A stretch of DNA of 64,000 bases, taken from Paraburkholderia sp. Its GTDB lineage: Bacteria; Pseudomonadota; Gammaproteobacteria; Burkholderiales; Burkholderiaceae. The notes beneath the pieces were generated by a model. It was not told the DNA's origin. It did no database searches and saw nothing but the letters and a program-made list of their open reading frames with translations. The position numbers were made by a program, and so were the translations under genes. Positions 1-8,130 of the stretch are shown here, piece after piece. The stretch covers positions 124,001 to 188,000 of the forward strand of contig NZ_JAMXLH010000048.1 of the NCBI RefSeq assembly GCF_024281035.1, written 5' to 3'. The stretch's first letter is position 1, and each line of letters begins with the position of its first letter.

Positions 1-1
1 G

Positions 2-211
2 GTGAAGGCGCTCTCGGCCGAGGGCAGGTTGTCGGCCTGGATACTCGGTCTCCTGCCTTTTGGCGTGGCGACGGTCATCTCGGTCGTCAACCCGGACTTC
101 ATGAGCGTGTTGTGGACCGATCCCGCGGGGTTCAAGATGGTCGGCGGCGCGGTGGTCCTGATGCTGTTCGGTTTCGTGTGGATGCGCAAGGTCATCCGGA
201 TTCACGTTTGA
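2..211 (+). CDS. Type II secretion system F family protein, TadB-like, C-terminal part (5' end outside window)
   Basis: Only the last 69 codons lie in the window and the reading frame is open to the left edge, so this is the tail of a longer gene. Two hydrophobic segments (about residues 12-30 and 46-62) separated by a short loop, then a basic C-terminus, match the end of a T2SF inner-membrane protein. The next gene is a TadC homologue 27 bases on, and TadB-TadC is the standard order in Tad pilus loci, so TadB is the best reading. TadB is part of the inner-membrane platform for Flp pilus assembly. The in-frame GTG at position 2 is probably internal rather than the start. Confidence 0.75.
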   Translation: MKALSAEGRLSAWILGLLPFGVATVISVVNPDFMSVLWTDPAGFKMVGGAVVLMLFGFVWMRKVIRIHV

Positions 212-238
212 ATATCTGAACGGAGATGGGCATGTCCC

Positions 239-1219
239 ATGTCGACCATGAAAACAGAGCAGATCGTATTGCTGGTCATCGTGTTCATCATCGTTGCCTT
301 GTTCAGCATCGGTGTGATGGCGCTATTCATGCCCAATTCACTGAATCGCCGCCTCAAGACGTTGACGGATGACGCTGTTCCGCTGTCGGACACGAACGAC
401 CTCGACGTGCAATGGGCGAAGAAGATTGCGGAGGTGTCGGAGCCGATTGCGCGCCTGTCGATTCCCAAGGAAGGCTGGGAGCACTCCGCGTTACGCACTC
501 GCTTCATGCACGCCGGGTGGCGCAGCGAGTCGGCGCCGGTGCTCTATTTCGCCGCGAAGACGGTGCTCGCGGCCGGGCTGCCGCTGGTCAGCCTGCTGGC
601 GGCGGCGCCCTACATCGAGGCGGGCAACCATCATGGCCTCCTCGCGCTACTCGTCGTGCTCGCGGCCATCGGGTATTACCTGCCGAACGTCGTGCTGTCA
701 CGCCGGGTACAGCGCCGCCAGCAGACCATCTTCGAAGACTTTCCCGATGCACTGGATCTGCTCACGGTGTGCGTGGAAGCGGGGCTCGGGCTGGATGCGG
801 CCCTGATGAAAGTGGCCGACGAAATGCACATCAAGAGCCGGACCCTGAGCAACGAACTGCAGCTTCTACTGCTTGAACTCCGGGCGGGACAGAGCAAGGA
901 AACCGCACTCAAGAACCTCGCGTTGCGCACGGGCGTGGAAGATCTCGATGTGCTGGTGGCCATGCTGATTCAGGCCGAACGGTTCGGTACCAGTATCGGC
1001 GACTCGTTGCGCGTGCATTCGGAGAACCTGCGCCTCAAGCGCAGGCTGCGCGCGGAGGAGGCGGCTGCAAAGATCGCCGTGAAACTGCTGTTCCCGCTGA
1101 TCTTCTGCATCTTTCCCACGCTGATGCTGGTCCTGCTGGGACCCGCCTTCATCCAGGTGCTTCGCGTGCTGCTTCCGACGTTCGCCGGGCAGACGGGCGG
1201 CGCGACGCCCCCCATGTAA
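239..1219 (+). CDS. tadC: Type II secretion system F family protein, TadC-like
   Basis: A 326-residue inner-membrane protein with an N-terminal membrane segment (about 5-27), two more near 105-150 and a C-terminal one near 285-310. The T2SF domain lies between about 165 and 290 and includes the segment beginning FPDALDLLTVCVEAGLG. TadC works with TadB as the membrane platform that supports the Tad ATPase during Flp pilus assembly. Length is normal for the family. It follows the TadB-like gene in the same direction. The assignment to TadC rather than another T2SF protein rests on order and length. Confidence 0.85.
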   Translation: MSTMKTEQIVLLVIVFIIVALFSIGVMALFMPNSLNRRLKTLTDDAVPLSDTNDLDVQWAKKIAEVSEPIARLSIPKEGWEHSALRTRFMHAGWRSESAPVLYFAAKTVLAAGLPLVSLLAAAPYIEAGNHHGLLALLVVLAAIGYYLPNVVLSRRVQRRQQTIFEDFPDALDLLTVCVEAGLGLDAALMKVADEMHIKSRTLSNELQLLLLELRAGQSKETALKNLALRTGVEDLDVLVAMLIQAERFGTSIGDSLRVHSENLRLKRRLRAEEAAAKIAVKLLFPLIFCIFPTLMLVLLGPAFIQVLRVLLPTFAGQTGGATPPM

Positions 1220-1233
1220 AGGCAGGAGCGGCC

Positions 1234-1695
1234 ATGACAGATGCAGGAAAAAACGCGGAAGTCGTCAGGTTGCGGTTCATGCTGGGCGTCAAACTGGCGG
1301 CCTTCAACCAGTTCGTGGCGGAACGACTCGGGCTGAGCGTCACTGATCTCAAGTGCCTGGAAGTCGCCTGTTACGACGAGGTTCAGCCCGTCACGCCGGG
1401 CCGCTTATCGAAGCTCATGCGGTTATCGCCGAGCAGCATTACGACGTCGCTCAAGCGCCTGGAAAAGGCAGGATTGATTAAACGGGAACCCGATCCTACC
1501 GACCGCAGGCGCGTTCTGTTGCGTTTCGTCTCGGGGCGTCGGCCGCTGATCAATGTCTGTTACGAGCAGGTGAATCGCAGTCTGGCCGAATTCGACAGCA
1601 AACTGGACAGCACGGAACGGGAGAGCATCAAGAAGTACCTTTCCGGACTCGTGCAGATTGTGGACGAATACCTGGAAGTGAACCAGATGGACTAA
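1234..1695 (+). CDS. MarR family winged-helix transcriptional regulator
   Basis: A 153-residue protein. Residues about 28-100 form a winged helix: a helix-turn-helix (PGRLSKLMRLSPSSITTSLK), then the typical MarR wing (LIKREPDPTDRRRVLLRF). The C-terminal helices would form the dimer interface. It starts 14 bases after tadC behind an AGGAG ribosome site, so it is likely cotranscribed with the Tad genes. The ligand and target are unknown; the position suggests control of the Tad locus, which is inference. A MarR gene is not a standard Tad component; a TadD-type TPR protein is usual here. Confidence 0.85.
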   Translation: MTDAGKNAEVVRLRFMLGVKLAAFNQFVAERLGLSVTDLKCLEVACYDEVQPVTPGRLSKLMRLSPSSITTSLKRLEKAGLIKREPDPTDRRRVLLRFVSGRRPLINVCYEQVNRSLAEFDSKLDSTERESIKKYLSGLVQIVDEYLEVNQMD

Positions 1696-1873
1696 TGGCC
1701 ATCGACATTCACCGCGAACGCGAGTAGCCACTTCACGAGCAGCGCGAATTTTGCCGGGTACTCGGGGGCGGCGAGGTTGCCGATCGCTTCGATTCCCGCC
1801 GGCACGTCGCGCTTCCCCGCATGCCTGCGTCATCCCGGCCCGCGCTTTTCCTCGTTTTCCCCGCCGCTCGCGC

Positions 1874-1879
1874 TAAAAT
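1874..1879 (+). promoter_or_regulatory. Candidate -10 element for waaC
   Basis: TAAAAT lies 49 bases before the waaC start in an otherwise GC-rich gap of 232 bases. No good -35 is visible, so this is a weak prediction. Nothing else gene-like was seen between the MarR gene and waaC. Confidence 0.35.
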
Positions 1880-1927
1880 CACGACCTTTACCGCCTCTTT
1901 CGGCGCAGATGCGCCGTCCGATTTGCC

Positions 1928-2929
1928 TTGAGCGTACAAAAGATCCTGATCGTGCGCGTATCGTCGCTCGGCGACGTCGTCCACACCATGCCTGTCGTCG
2001 CCGACGTCCTGCGGCGGCACCCCGACGCGCAGATCGACTGGCTTGTCGAGGAAAGCTTCCAGTCACTCGTAGAACTCGTGCACGGCGTGCGCCGCGCGAT
2101 CCCGTTCTCGCTGCGCCGCTGGCGCAAGCGCATCCTCTCGCCCACGAACTGGCGCGAGATCGGTGCATTTCGCCGCACGCTCGCCGCCGAAAAGTACGAT
2201 CTCGTGATCGACTGCCAGGGCCTCATCAAGACGGCCTGGGTGGGGAGCTGGGCGCACGGGCCGCTCGTCGGCCTCGGCAACCGCACCGACGGCGCGGGCT
2301 ACGAATGGCCCGTGCGCTACTTCTACGACCGCTCCGTGCATATCGAGCCGCGCACGCATGTGGTCGAGCGCTCGCGGCAACTGGTTGCGGCCGCACTGAA
2401 CGAGCCGGCGCCGCCGCCCGCCGACGCAATCGACTTCGGCCTCGATACCGGGCGCGCCGCACAGGCGCTCGCGGGTGTCGGGCTGAACCTGCCGGTGCCC
2501 TATGTCGTGTTCGTGCACGCCACCTCGCGGGCCGACAAGCAATGGCCCGACGCGCACTGGATCGAACTCGGCCAGGCCCTGGTGCGGCGCGGCGTGTCGC
2601 TCGTGATGCCGTGGGGCAGCGATGCGGAGCGCGCGACGAGCGAGCGTCTTGCGCGCGAGTTCGGCGCCGCGGCCATCGTGCCGCCGAAGCTCGGGCTCGC
2701 TGCGGTCGTCGGCCTGATCGACGGCGCGGCGGCGACGGTGGGCGTCGATACGGGCCTCGTGCATATCGCGGCGGCGCTGAAGCGGCCGACCATCGAGTTG
2801 TACAATTTCGCCACCGCGTGGCGCACGGGCGGCTACTGGTCGCCGAATGTCGTCAATCTCGGCACGGCCGGGCAGCCGCCGACGCTCGCTCAGGTCAAGG
2901 CCGCGCTGGCGGGCTTCGGGCTGCTGTAG
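1928..2929 (+). CDS. waaC: Lipopolysaccharide heptosyltransferase I
   Basis: A 333-residue GT9 glycosyltransferase that adds the first L-glycero-D-manno-heptose to Kdo on lipid A at the cytoplasmic face of the inner membrane. The N-terminal RVSSLGDVVHTMP motif (from about residue 10) and the sugar-nucleotide motif VDTGLVH (273-279) are both present, and length matches WaaC. The start is a TTG codon, which puts the conserved N-terminus in register; no in-frame ATG lies nearby. The Kdo hydroxylase and Kdo transferase genes follow, giving an inner-core LPS group. Confidence 0.93.
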   Translation: MSVQKILIVRVSSLGDVVHTMPVVADVLRRHPDAQIDWLVEESFQSLVELVHGVRRAIPFSLRRWRKRILSPTNWREIGAFRRTLAAEKYDLVIDCQGLIKTAWVGSWAHGPLVGLGNRTDGAGYEWPVRYFYDRSVHIEPRTHVVERSRQLVAAALNEPAPPPADAIDFGLDTGRAAQALAGVGLNLPVPYVVFVHATSRADKQWPDAHWIELGQALVRRGVSLVMPWGSDAERATSERLAREFGAAAIVPPKLGLAAVVGLIDGAAATVGVDTGLVHIAAALKRPTIELYNFATAWRTGGYWSPNVVNLGTAGQPPTLAQVKAALAGFGLL

Positions 2930-2950
2930 CCCGCACCGCGCGGGCGAAAC

Positions 2951-2985
2951 GTGGCCGGGCGCCGCGGCTCAGGGCGCCCGGCCAC
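2951..2985 (+). terminator. GC-rich hairpin after waaC
   Basis: A perfect 13-bp stem (GTGGCCGGGCGCC pairing with its complement) with a 9-base loop begins 21 bases after the waaC stop. The following tail has only a short T-run, so it is either a weak intrinsic terminator or an mRNA-stabilising hairpin. Confidence 0.5.
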
Positions 2986-3193
2986 GCGCTTTCTCCGGGG
3001 GATTGATTGCCGCGCAACGGGCGCATGAGGGTTCGTGCCCGACGTGCGCGCTGCGCCCTCGCGAGCGGTCTCCTGCAACGCGTTTTTGCGTGGCGCACGA
3101 GGCGCGCCCGCATCGTCACCTGGCCGGCTGATATCGCCGTGCAACTCCGGCTGTCACCATCGTGCAACCCGATCCATCACTTCGAGGGGCGAC

Positions 3194-4078
3194 ATGAAAG
3201 AATCGCAGATCGTCGAAATCGCTTCCGCCGACTGGCACGGCCAGCACCTTTCGCAGCCGCGCGAGACGCTGCTCGATGCCGTCGAGCAAGGCAAGGTGCT
3301 GTATTTCCCGAACCTGGCGTTTGCACTCGACAGCAGTGAGCGTTCGCTGCTCGATCCGGCCATTGCCGATCCCAGGCGCAAGAACATCAGTCTCGACCCG
3401 AACGGCGGCGCGCTGCACGGCGTGCTGGGCGAAGCGGCCGTGCAGTCCGCGGCGCGCGCGCTGATCGCGCGTTACCAGGCCTGCGCGCGCACGCTCGTCG
3501 ACGGTCTCTTTCCCGAATACGCCGGCAAGCTGCGCGTCGCGCCGACGAGCCTGCGCCTGCATCGCGTGGAGACGCGTCAGACGTCGTGGCGCAAGGACGA
3601 TTCGCGCCTGCACGTCGACGCGTTTCCGTCGCGTCCGAACTACGGCGAGCGCATCCTGCGCGTCTTCACGAACGTGAATCCCAATGGCGTGCCGCGCGTG
3701 TGGCGTGTGGGCGAGCCGTTCGAAGACATAGCCAGGCGTTTCTTGCCGAGAATCAAGCCGCAGGTGCCCGGCTCGGCGTGGCTGCAGCATCTGCTGCACA
3801 TCACGAAGTCGCCGCGCAGTGCGTACGATCATCTGATGCTGAATCTGCACGACGGCATGAAGGCCGATCTCGATTATCAGAAGGCGTCGCCGCAGGAAAG
3901 CATCAGCTTTCCGCCTGGCAGCGTGTGGGTGTGTTTCTCCGATCACGCGTCGCATGCGGTGATGTCCGGCCAGTTCATGATGGAGCAGACCTTCTTCCTG
4001 CCCGCGAAGGACATGGTGCATCCGGACTGGGCGCCGCTCGGCATTCTCGAACGCCTCAAGGGCAAGGAACTGGTTTGA
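3194..4078 (+). CDS. kdoO: Kdo 3-hydroxylase (Fe(II)/2-oxoglutarate-dependent), KdoO family
   Basis: A 294-residue protein of the Kdo-hydroxylase family, which converts the outer Kdo of lipid A-core to D-glycero-D-talo-oct-2-ulosonic acid (Ko). An HxD iron-binding pair is seen at H140-D142 (RLHVDAF), and a distal histidine is likely H251 or H254 (SDHASHAV). The ATG at 3194 is chosen because a GAGGGG ribosome site sits just upstream and homology starts there; the longer open frame has no such support. It lies directly before the Kdo transferase gene, which fits its substrate. Ko is a known feature of Burkholderia LPS. Confidence 0.88.
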   Translation: MKESQIVEIASADWHGQHLSQPRETLLDAVEQGKVLYFPNLAFALDSSERSLLDPAIADPRRKNISLDPNGGALHGVLGEAAVQSAARALIARYQACARTLVDGLFPEYAGKLRVAPTSLRLHRVETRQTSWRKDDSRLHVDAFPSRPNYGERILRVFTNVNPNGVPRVWRVGEPFEDIARRFLPRIKPQVPGSAWLQHLLHITKSPRSAYDHLMLNLHDGMKADLDYQKASPQESISFPPGSVWVCFSDHASHAVMSGQFMMEQTFFLPAKDMVHPDWAPLGILERLKGKELV

Positions 4079-4145
4079 GCGCGTATTTTTCGATGTACAC
4101 CCCGATGTGCTGCGTCACGTTGCCTTGCACGCGGCCGGAGGCCCG

Positions 4146-5483
4146 ATGCTGAGGGCCATCTATCGCGCTGCCTGGTGGCTCGTCGCGCCGCTCGCAGTGT
4201 TGCGTCTCCTGATTCGTTCGCGCCGCGAGCACGGCTATCGCGAGCATATCGGCGAACGCTTTGGCCGCTCGGCCGGACGGCTGCCCGAGGACGACGCGCC
4301 GCTCATCTGGGTCCATGCCGTTTCGGTGGGCGAGACGCGCGCGGCGCAGCCGCTCGTCGATGCGCTCCTCGCCGCGCGTCCCGACGCGCGCATCCTGCTC
4401 ACGCACATGACGCCCGGCGGGCGCGCGGCGGGCGTGCAACTGTTCGGCGAGCGCGTGCAGCGCTGCTATCTGCCGTACGACATGCCCCATACCGTGCGGC
4501 GCTTTTTGCGCGCTTGGCGTCCGTCGCTCGGCATCGTGATGGAAACCGAGGTCTGGCCCACGCTCATCGACGAATGCCGCCGCGCCGACGTGCCGCTCGT
4601 GCTCACCAATGCACGCATGTCCGCGCGCTCGTTCAGGCGTGCGGCGAAGTTCGGCGCGGCGGTGAAAGAGGTGTTCGGCGGCTTCGCGCGCGTGCTCGCG
4701 CAGAGCCCGACGGATGCTGAGCGCCTCACGGCGCTCGGTGCGCGCAACGTCGCGGTGCTCGGCAACCTGAAGTTCGACATGGCGAGCCCGCCCGGGCTCA
4801 TCGCGCGCGGACGCGAATGGCGCCGTGCGATCGGCTCGCGGCCCGTGTGGGTCGCGGCGAGCACGCGTGAAGGCGAGGAAGAACGCGTGCTGCAGGCGTT
4901 TGCGGCGCTCGGCATCGACGACGCGCTGCTGATTCTCGTGCCGCGCCATCCGCAGCGTTTCGACGAAGTCGCGGCGCTCGTCGCGCGCAAGAATCTCAAG
5001 CTCGTGCGGCGCTCGCAATGGGCGGCCAGCGAGGCGCCGGCGGATGCGTCGGCGCACGGTGCGCCGCGCGCGCTGCCGCAGGACGTGAACGTGTTGCTCG
5101 GCGATTCGATGGGCGAGATGGGCGCGTATTACGCGGCTGCCGATCTTGCGTTCATCGGCGGGAGCCTGTTGCCGCTCGGCGGGCAGAACCTGATCGAGGC
5201 GTGCGCCGTGGGCGTGCCCGTGCTGATCGGCCCGCACGTGTTCAACTTCGCGCAGGCCACGACCGATGCGGTGGCAGCCGGTGCGGCGCTGCAGGTGCAG
5301 GATCCCGCCGGTCTCGCGCAGGCGCTCCATGAACTCTTCAAAGACAAGCCGCGCCGCGTGGCGATGGGCGCGGCGGGCGCTGCATTTGCGGCGCGTCATC
5401 GCGGAGCGACGGCGCGCACGGTCGATGTACTGACAACGTTGTTGCCCGAGCGCGCTTCTTCCGTCACGTCGCTCGATCTCTGA
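4146..5483 (+). CDS. waaA: 3-deoxy-D-manno-octulosonic acid (Kdo) transferase
   Basis: A 445-residue GT30 enzyme that transfers Kdo from CMP-Kdo to lipid IVA at the inner membrane. It has an N-terminal hydrophobic anchor (about 1-20), the motif METEVWPTL in the N-terminal lobe, and a GT-B C-terminal lobe with a GGSLLPLGGQNLIEA stretch that forms the nucleotide-sugar site in this family. The start at 4146 is preceded by GGAGG. It is 67 bases downstream of kdoO in the same direction and probably cotranscribed. Length and motifs are normal. Confidence 0.95.
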   Translation: MLRAIYRAAWWLVAPLAVLRLLIRSRREHGYREHIGERFGRSAGRLPEDDAPLIWVHAVSVGETRAAQPLVDALLAARPDARILLTHMTPGGRAAGVQLFGERVQRCYLPYDMPHTVRRFLRAWRPSLGIVMETEVWPTLIDECRRADVPLVLTNARMSARSFRRAAKFGAAVKEVFGGFARVLAQSPTDAERLTALGARNVAVLGNLKFDMASPPGLIARGREWRRAIGSRPVWVAASTREGEEERVLQAFAALGIDDALLILVPRHPQRFDEVAALVARKNLKLVRRSQWAASEAPADASAHGAPRALPQDVNVLLGDSMGEMGAYYAAADLAFIGGSLLPLGGQNLIEACAVGVPVLIGPHVFNFAQATTDAVAAGAALQVQDPAGLAQALHELFKDKPRRVAMGAAGAAFAARHRGATARTVDVLTTLLPERASSVTSLDL

Positions 5484-5576
5484 ATCCACGGCTGGCGCGG
5501 CGTTCGTGTGCTGCCGCGCTGCGACCAGAAGGGCGAACCAGAAGGGCGCGCTGGCGCGGTCGCCGCCGGAATGAAA

Positions 5577-5602
5577 AAGGGCGCAGCAGACGCCGCGCCC
5601 TT
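5577..5602 (-). terminator. Intrinsic terminator of the rhodanese gene (possibly shared with waaA)
   Basis: An 8-bp stem (AAGGGCGC/GCGCCCTT) with a 10-base loop; read on the minus strand it runs into a T-tract, downstream of the rhodanese stop. It lies between convergent genes and may also stop waaA transcripts. Just upstream (5526-5552) a short direct repeat of CCAGAAGGGCG is visible. Confidence 0.7.
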
Positions 5603-5656
5603 CGTGGACAGCCTGGCGGGCGAAGGCCCGCCGCTGTCGTCAATGGGGCAACCCGG

Positions 5657-5980
5657 TCAGTAAGTCGGCACCTTGGGGTCGACTTCGCGCGACCACGCGT
5701 CGATGCCGCCTTGCAGGTTGAACACCTTCGTGAAGCCGCGCGATTCGAGGAACATCGCGACCGAAGCGCTACGTCTGCCGTGATGGCAGACGCAGACGAT
5801 CGGCTCCTCGTCGTCGAGCTCTTCGCTGCGCGCGGGAATCTCGTTCATCGGAATCCACACGCAGCCCGCGATTTGCGCGGTCTCGATCTCCCACGGCTCG
5901 CGCACGTCGAGCAGCACGGGGGCTGCGCGCGATGTGTCGGCGAGCCAGGCGGCGAGGTCGGGAGCGTTCAGATTTTGCAT
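5657..5980 (-). CDS. Rhodanese-like domain sulfurtransferase
   Basis: A single-domain rhodanese of 107 residues. The active-site loop is C65-HHGRRS, giving the cysteine that carries the persulfide, and the structural motifs LLDVREPWE (23-31) and LQGGIDAW (89-96) are in place. Single-domain rhodaneses of the GlpE/PspE class move sulfane sulfur to cyanide or thiol acceptors; the physiological acceptor is not known from sequence. No signal peptide, so cytoplasmic. It sits 86 bases downstream of pcm and may share its transcript. Confidence 0.9.
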   Translation of the reverse strand: MQNLNAPDLAAWLADTSRAAPVLLDVREPWEIETAQIAGCVWIPMNEIPARSEELDDEEPIVCVCHHGRRSASVAMFLESRGFTKVFNLQGGIDAWSREVDPKVPTY

Positions 5981-6066
5981 GGGAAACGAGTCGATGCGAG
6001 TGCCGCAGTGCGCCGCGCGGGCCGTGAAACCCGGCGGCGCGGCACATGGTGTTTTGGAGCTTTGCC

Positions 6067-6720
6067 TTAGAACTTGAAGCGCGAAGGCTGGATGGCGTTC
6101 TGCAGCGCTTCGACGTAGGTTTCGAACACGCAGGCGATGCGGTATTGCTTTTCGTCGACGCGCGTGATGATCTGCGCTTCCATCACCGGCGCGGTGCCGA
6201 CGAATGCCGCGAGGCGTCCGCCCACCTTCAGTTGTTCGAGCAGTTCCTGCGGCACGACCGGCAGGCCGCCCGAGACGCAGATCACGTCGTAGGGCGCGTT
6301 GGCGGCCCAGCCGCGTGCGCCGTCGCCGAGCTTGACTTCGGCGTTCAGCACGCCGTTCTTCGTGAAGTTCGCGCGGGCGAATTCAGCCAGTTCCGGGTCG
6401 ATTTCGACCGTCAGCACCTGCAGTGCGCGATTCGCGAGCAGTGCCGCCATGTAGCCCGAACCCGTGCCGATTTCCAGCACGTTCTCGTGCTTCTTCACCG
6501 CGAGTTCCTGCAGGACGCGCGCTTCGACGCGCGGCGCCATCATGTGCTGGCCGTTGGGCAGCGGGATCTCGAGATCGGCGAAGGCGATGTCCGCGTAGAC
6601 AGCCGGGACGAATTGCTCGCGCTTGACGATCGAAAGCAGGTTCAGGACGTCCAGGTCCAGCACGTCCCAGGGGCGGATCTGCTGTTCGATCATGTTGAAA
6701 CGCGCTTGTTCGATGTTCAT
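6067..6720 (-). CDS. pcm: Protein-L-isoaspartate O-methyltransferase
   Basis: A 217-residue SAM-dependent methyltransferase that repairs isoaspartyl residues in aged proteins. SAM motif I is VLEIGTGSGY (81-90), preceded by the family's QHMMAPRVEARVLQEL segment. The start at MNIEQ is chosen over a 48-residue extension because family members begin with EQARFNMIEQQIRPW. A TACAAT -10-like element lies about 100 bases upstream on the minus strand. Confidence 0.93.
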   Translation of the reverse strand: MNIEQARFNMIEQQIRPWDVLDLDVLNLLSIVKREQFVPAVYADIAFADLEIPLPNGQHMMAPRVEARVLQELAVKKHENVLEIGTGSGYMAALLANRALQVLTVEIDPELAEFARANFTKNGVLNAEVKLGDGARGWAANAPYDVICVSGGLPVVPQELLEQLKVGGRLAAFVGTAPVMEAQIITRVDEKQYRIACVFETYVEALQNAIQPSRFKF

Positions 6721-6822
6721 GGTGGTCGGCGTTATGGATTGGATTCGGAACAGGTAGCCCGGCCTGTGCGACTGATGCGCGGCGTTCGCGACGCCGCCGG
6801 AGCAGGGACGGGCAATCGCGAG

Positions 6823-6828
6823 ATTGTA
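6823..6828 (-). promoter_or_regulatory. Candidate -10 element for pcm
   Basis: TACAAT on the minus strand, about 100 bases before the pcm start, in the 221-base gap after the CysB-type gene. No convincing -35 is seen. Confidence 0.35.
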
Positions 6829-6887
6829 CCAAAGCGCTCTGTCGGGGCGCCGCGCCAGCCGCAAGTGCGGGCGTTTGTGCCGCAGCC

Positions 6888-6948
6888 CGCTGCGGCGCTA
6901 TGGCGGCGCGATGGTGGCGACAGGGCGGCGCTACGGCGGCGCTATAGC
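6888..6948. repeat. Imperfect GCGGCGCTA-type short repeats
   Basis: At least three copies of GGCGGCGCTA-like units with diverged copies between them occupy the gap between pcm and the cysB-type gene, running into the cysB stop. No function is evident. Confidence 0.5.
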
Positions 6949-7883
6949 TCGTAGCTCTCGTGTTCGCCCTTGAGCGCCTGCTCGATCAGCTTGCGGGTCA
7001 GGCTCGGCGAGAGCAGCTCGACCAGGGTGTAGACGTAACTGCGCAGATACGCGCCCTGCTTGAGCGCGACGCGCGTGACGTTGCTGCCGAACAGGTGCCC
7101 GACGGGCACCGCGCGCAGATGGCGGTCGCGTTCGGCGTTGAACGCGATATCGGCCATGATGCCCACGCCCAGGCCCAGTTCGACGTAGGTCTTGATGACG
7201 TCGGCGTCGATGGCCTCCAGCACGATGTCGGGCGTGAGGCCGCGCAGGCGGAACGCCTCATTGACCTTGGCGCGGCCCGCAAAGGCGTTGTCGTAGGTGA
7301 TCAGCGGAAATTGCGCCAGATCGTCGAGCGAGAGCGGCTTGCGTTCGAGCAGCGGGTGATCGGCCGGCATCACGGCCACGTGGTGCCACGCGAAGCAGGG
7401 CAGCGACACGAGGTCCTTGTAGCCCGCGATCGCTTCGGTTGCGACGGCGAGGTCGGCCTGGTCGTGGAGCACCATTTCCGCGACCTGGGTCGGGCTGCCT
7501 TGCAGGATCGACAGGTGGACCTTCGGAAAGCGCCGCTTGAACTCGGCGATGGCGGCGGGCAGCGAGTAGCGCGCCTGGGTGTGCGTGGCGGCGATGGTCA
7601 GGTTGCCCTGATCCTGTGCGGCGTAGTCCTTGCCGACGCGCTTGAGGCTTTCCACTTCCTGAAGAATGCGCTCGACCGAGGCGAGGATGATCCGGCCCGG
7701 CTCCGTGAGCGAGCGCACACGCTTGCCGTGGCGCGTGAAGATTTCGACCCCAAGCTCGTCCTCCAGCTCGATGATCGCTTTCGATACGCCCGGCTGGCTC
7801 GTATACAGCGCCTTGGCGGCCTCCGTGAGATTGAAATTCTGCCGGACAGCTTCGCGTACGAACCGGAACTGATGCAGGTTCAT
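6942..7883 (-). CDS. cysB: CysB-family LysR-type transcriptional regulator
   Basis: A 313-residue LysR regulator. Residues 1-60 carry the helix-turn-helix (NLTEAAKALYTSQPGVSKAIIELE), and the effector domain from about 93 begins with the CysB-type signature TIAATHTQARYSLP. CysB-family proteins activate sulfate assimilation genes when N-acetylserine or O-acetylserine is present and sulfide is low. It is divergent from the sulfite reductase gene, which fits direct control from the shared AT-rich gap. Burkholderia has a paralogue, SsuR, in the same family; location next to cysI favours CysB. The start is supported by AAGGGG just upstream. Confidence 0.9.
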   Translation of the reverse strand: MNLHQFRFVREAVRQNFNLTEAAKALYTSQPGVSKAIIELEDELGVEIFTRHGKRVRSLTEPGRIILASVERILQEVESLKRVGKDYAAQDQGNLTIAATHTQARYSLPAAIAEFKRRFPKVHLSILQGSPTQVAEMVLHDQADLAVATEAIAGYKDLVSLPCFAWHHVAVMPADHPLLERKPLSLDDLAQFPLITYDNAFAGRAKVNEAFRLRGLTPDIVLEAIDADVIKTYVELGLGVGIMADIAFNAERDRHLRAVPVGHLFGSNVTRVALKQGAYLRSYVYTLVELLSPSLTRKLIEQALKGEHESYEL

Positions 7884-8130
7884 ATATAACCCCTTGGCAT
7901 ATCAACCTAATTTTTAAGTCGTTTGAAATATAAGGCGAGTTTATTACGATTTTCCCAATTTTTCCAATTTGGATAGCTGTTTTGGTCATTAACGGGCAGG
8001 CGACCGGCACAACGGCACAGCGAAGCGCGCCGTAACGGAACCCGCCCCGAGCCAGGACAGAGCCAGCGTCGAAGCCTGAGCGCGCGGCACCAGCGCAACG
8101 CCGCGATTGCGACAACCTTGGGATCCCCGT
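7884..8130. promoter_or_regulatory. Divergent AT-rich control region between cysB and cysI
   Basis: About 100 bases here (7884-7990) are strikingly AT-rich against the surrounding DNA. They contain CCAATTTTTCCAATTTGG (7955-7972), with a palindromic CCAATTTGG end. Such AT-rich, loosely symmetric DNA is typical of CysB-activated promoters. The exact sites and start points cannot be assigned by eye. Confidence 0.55.

Noticed and set aside
1777..3006. Arg-rich long frame overlapping waaC
   Set aside because: Shifted reading of waaC, without motifs.
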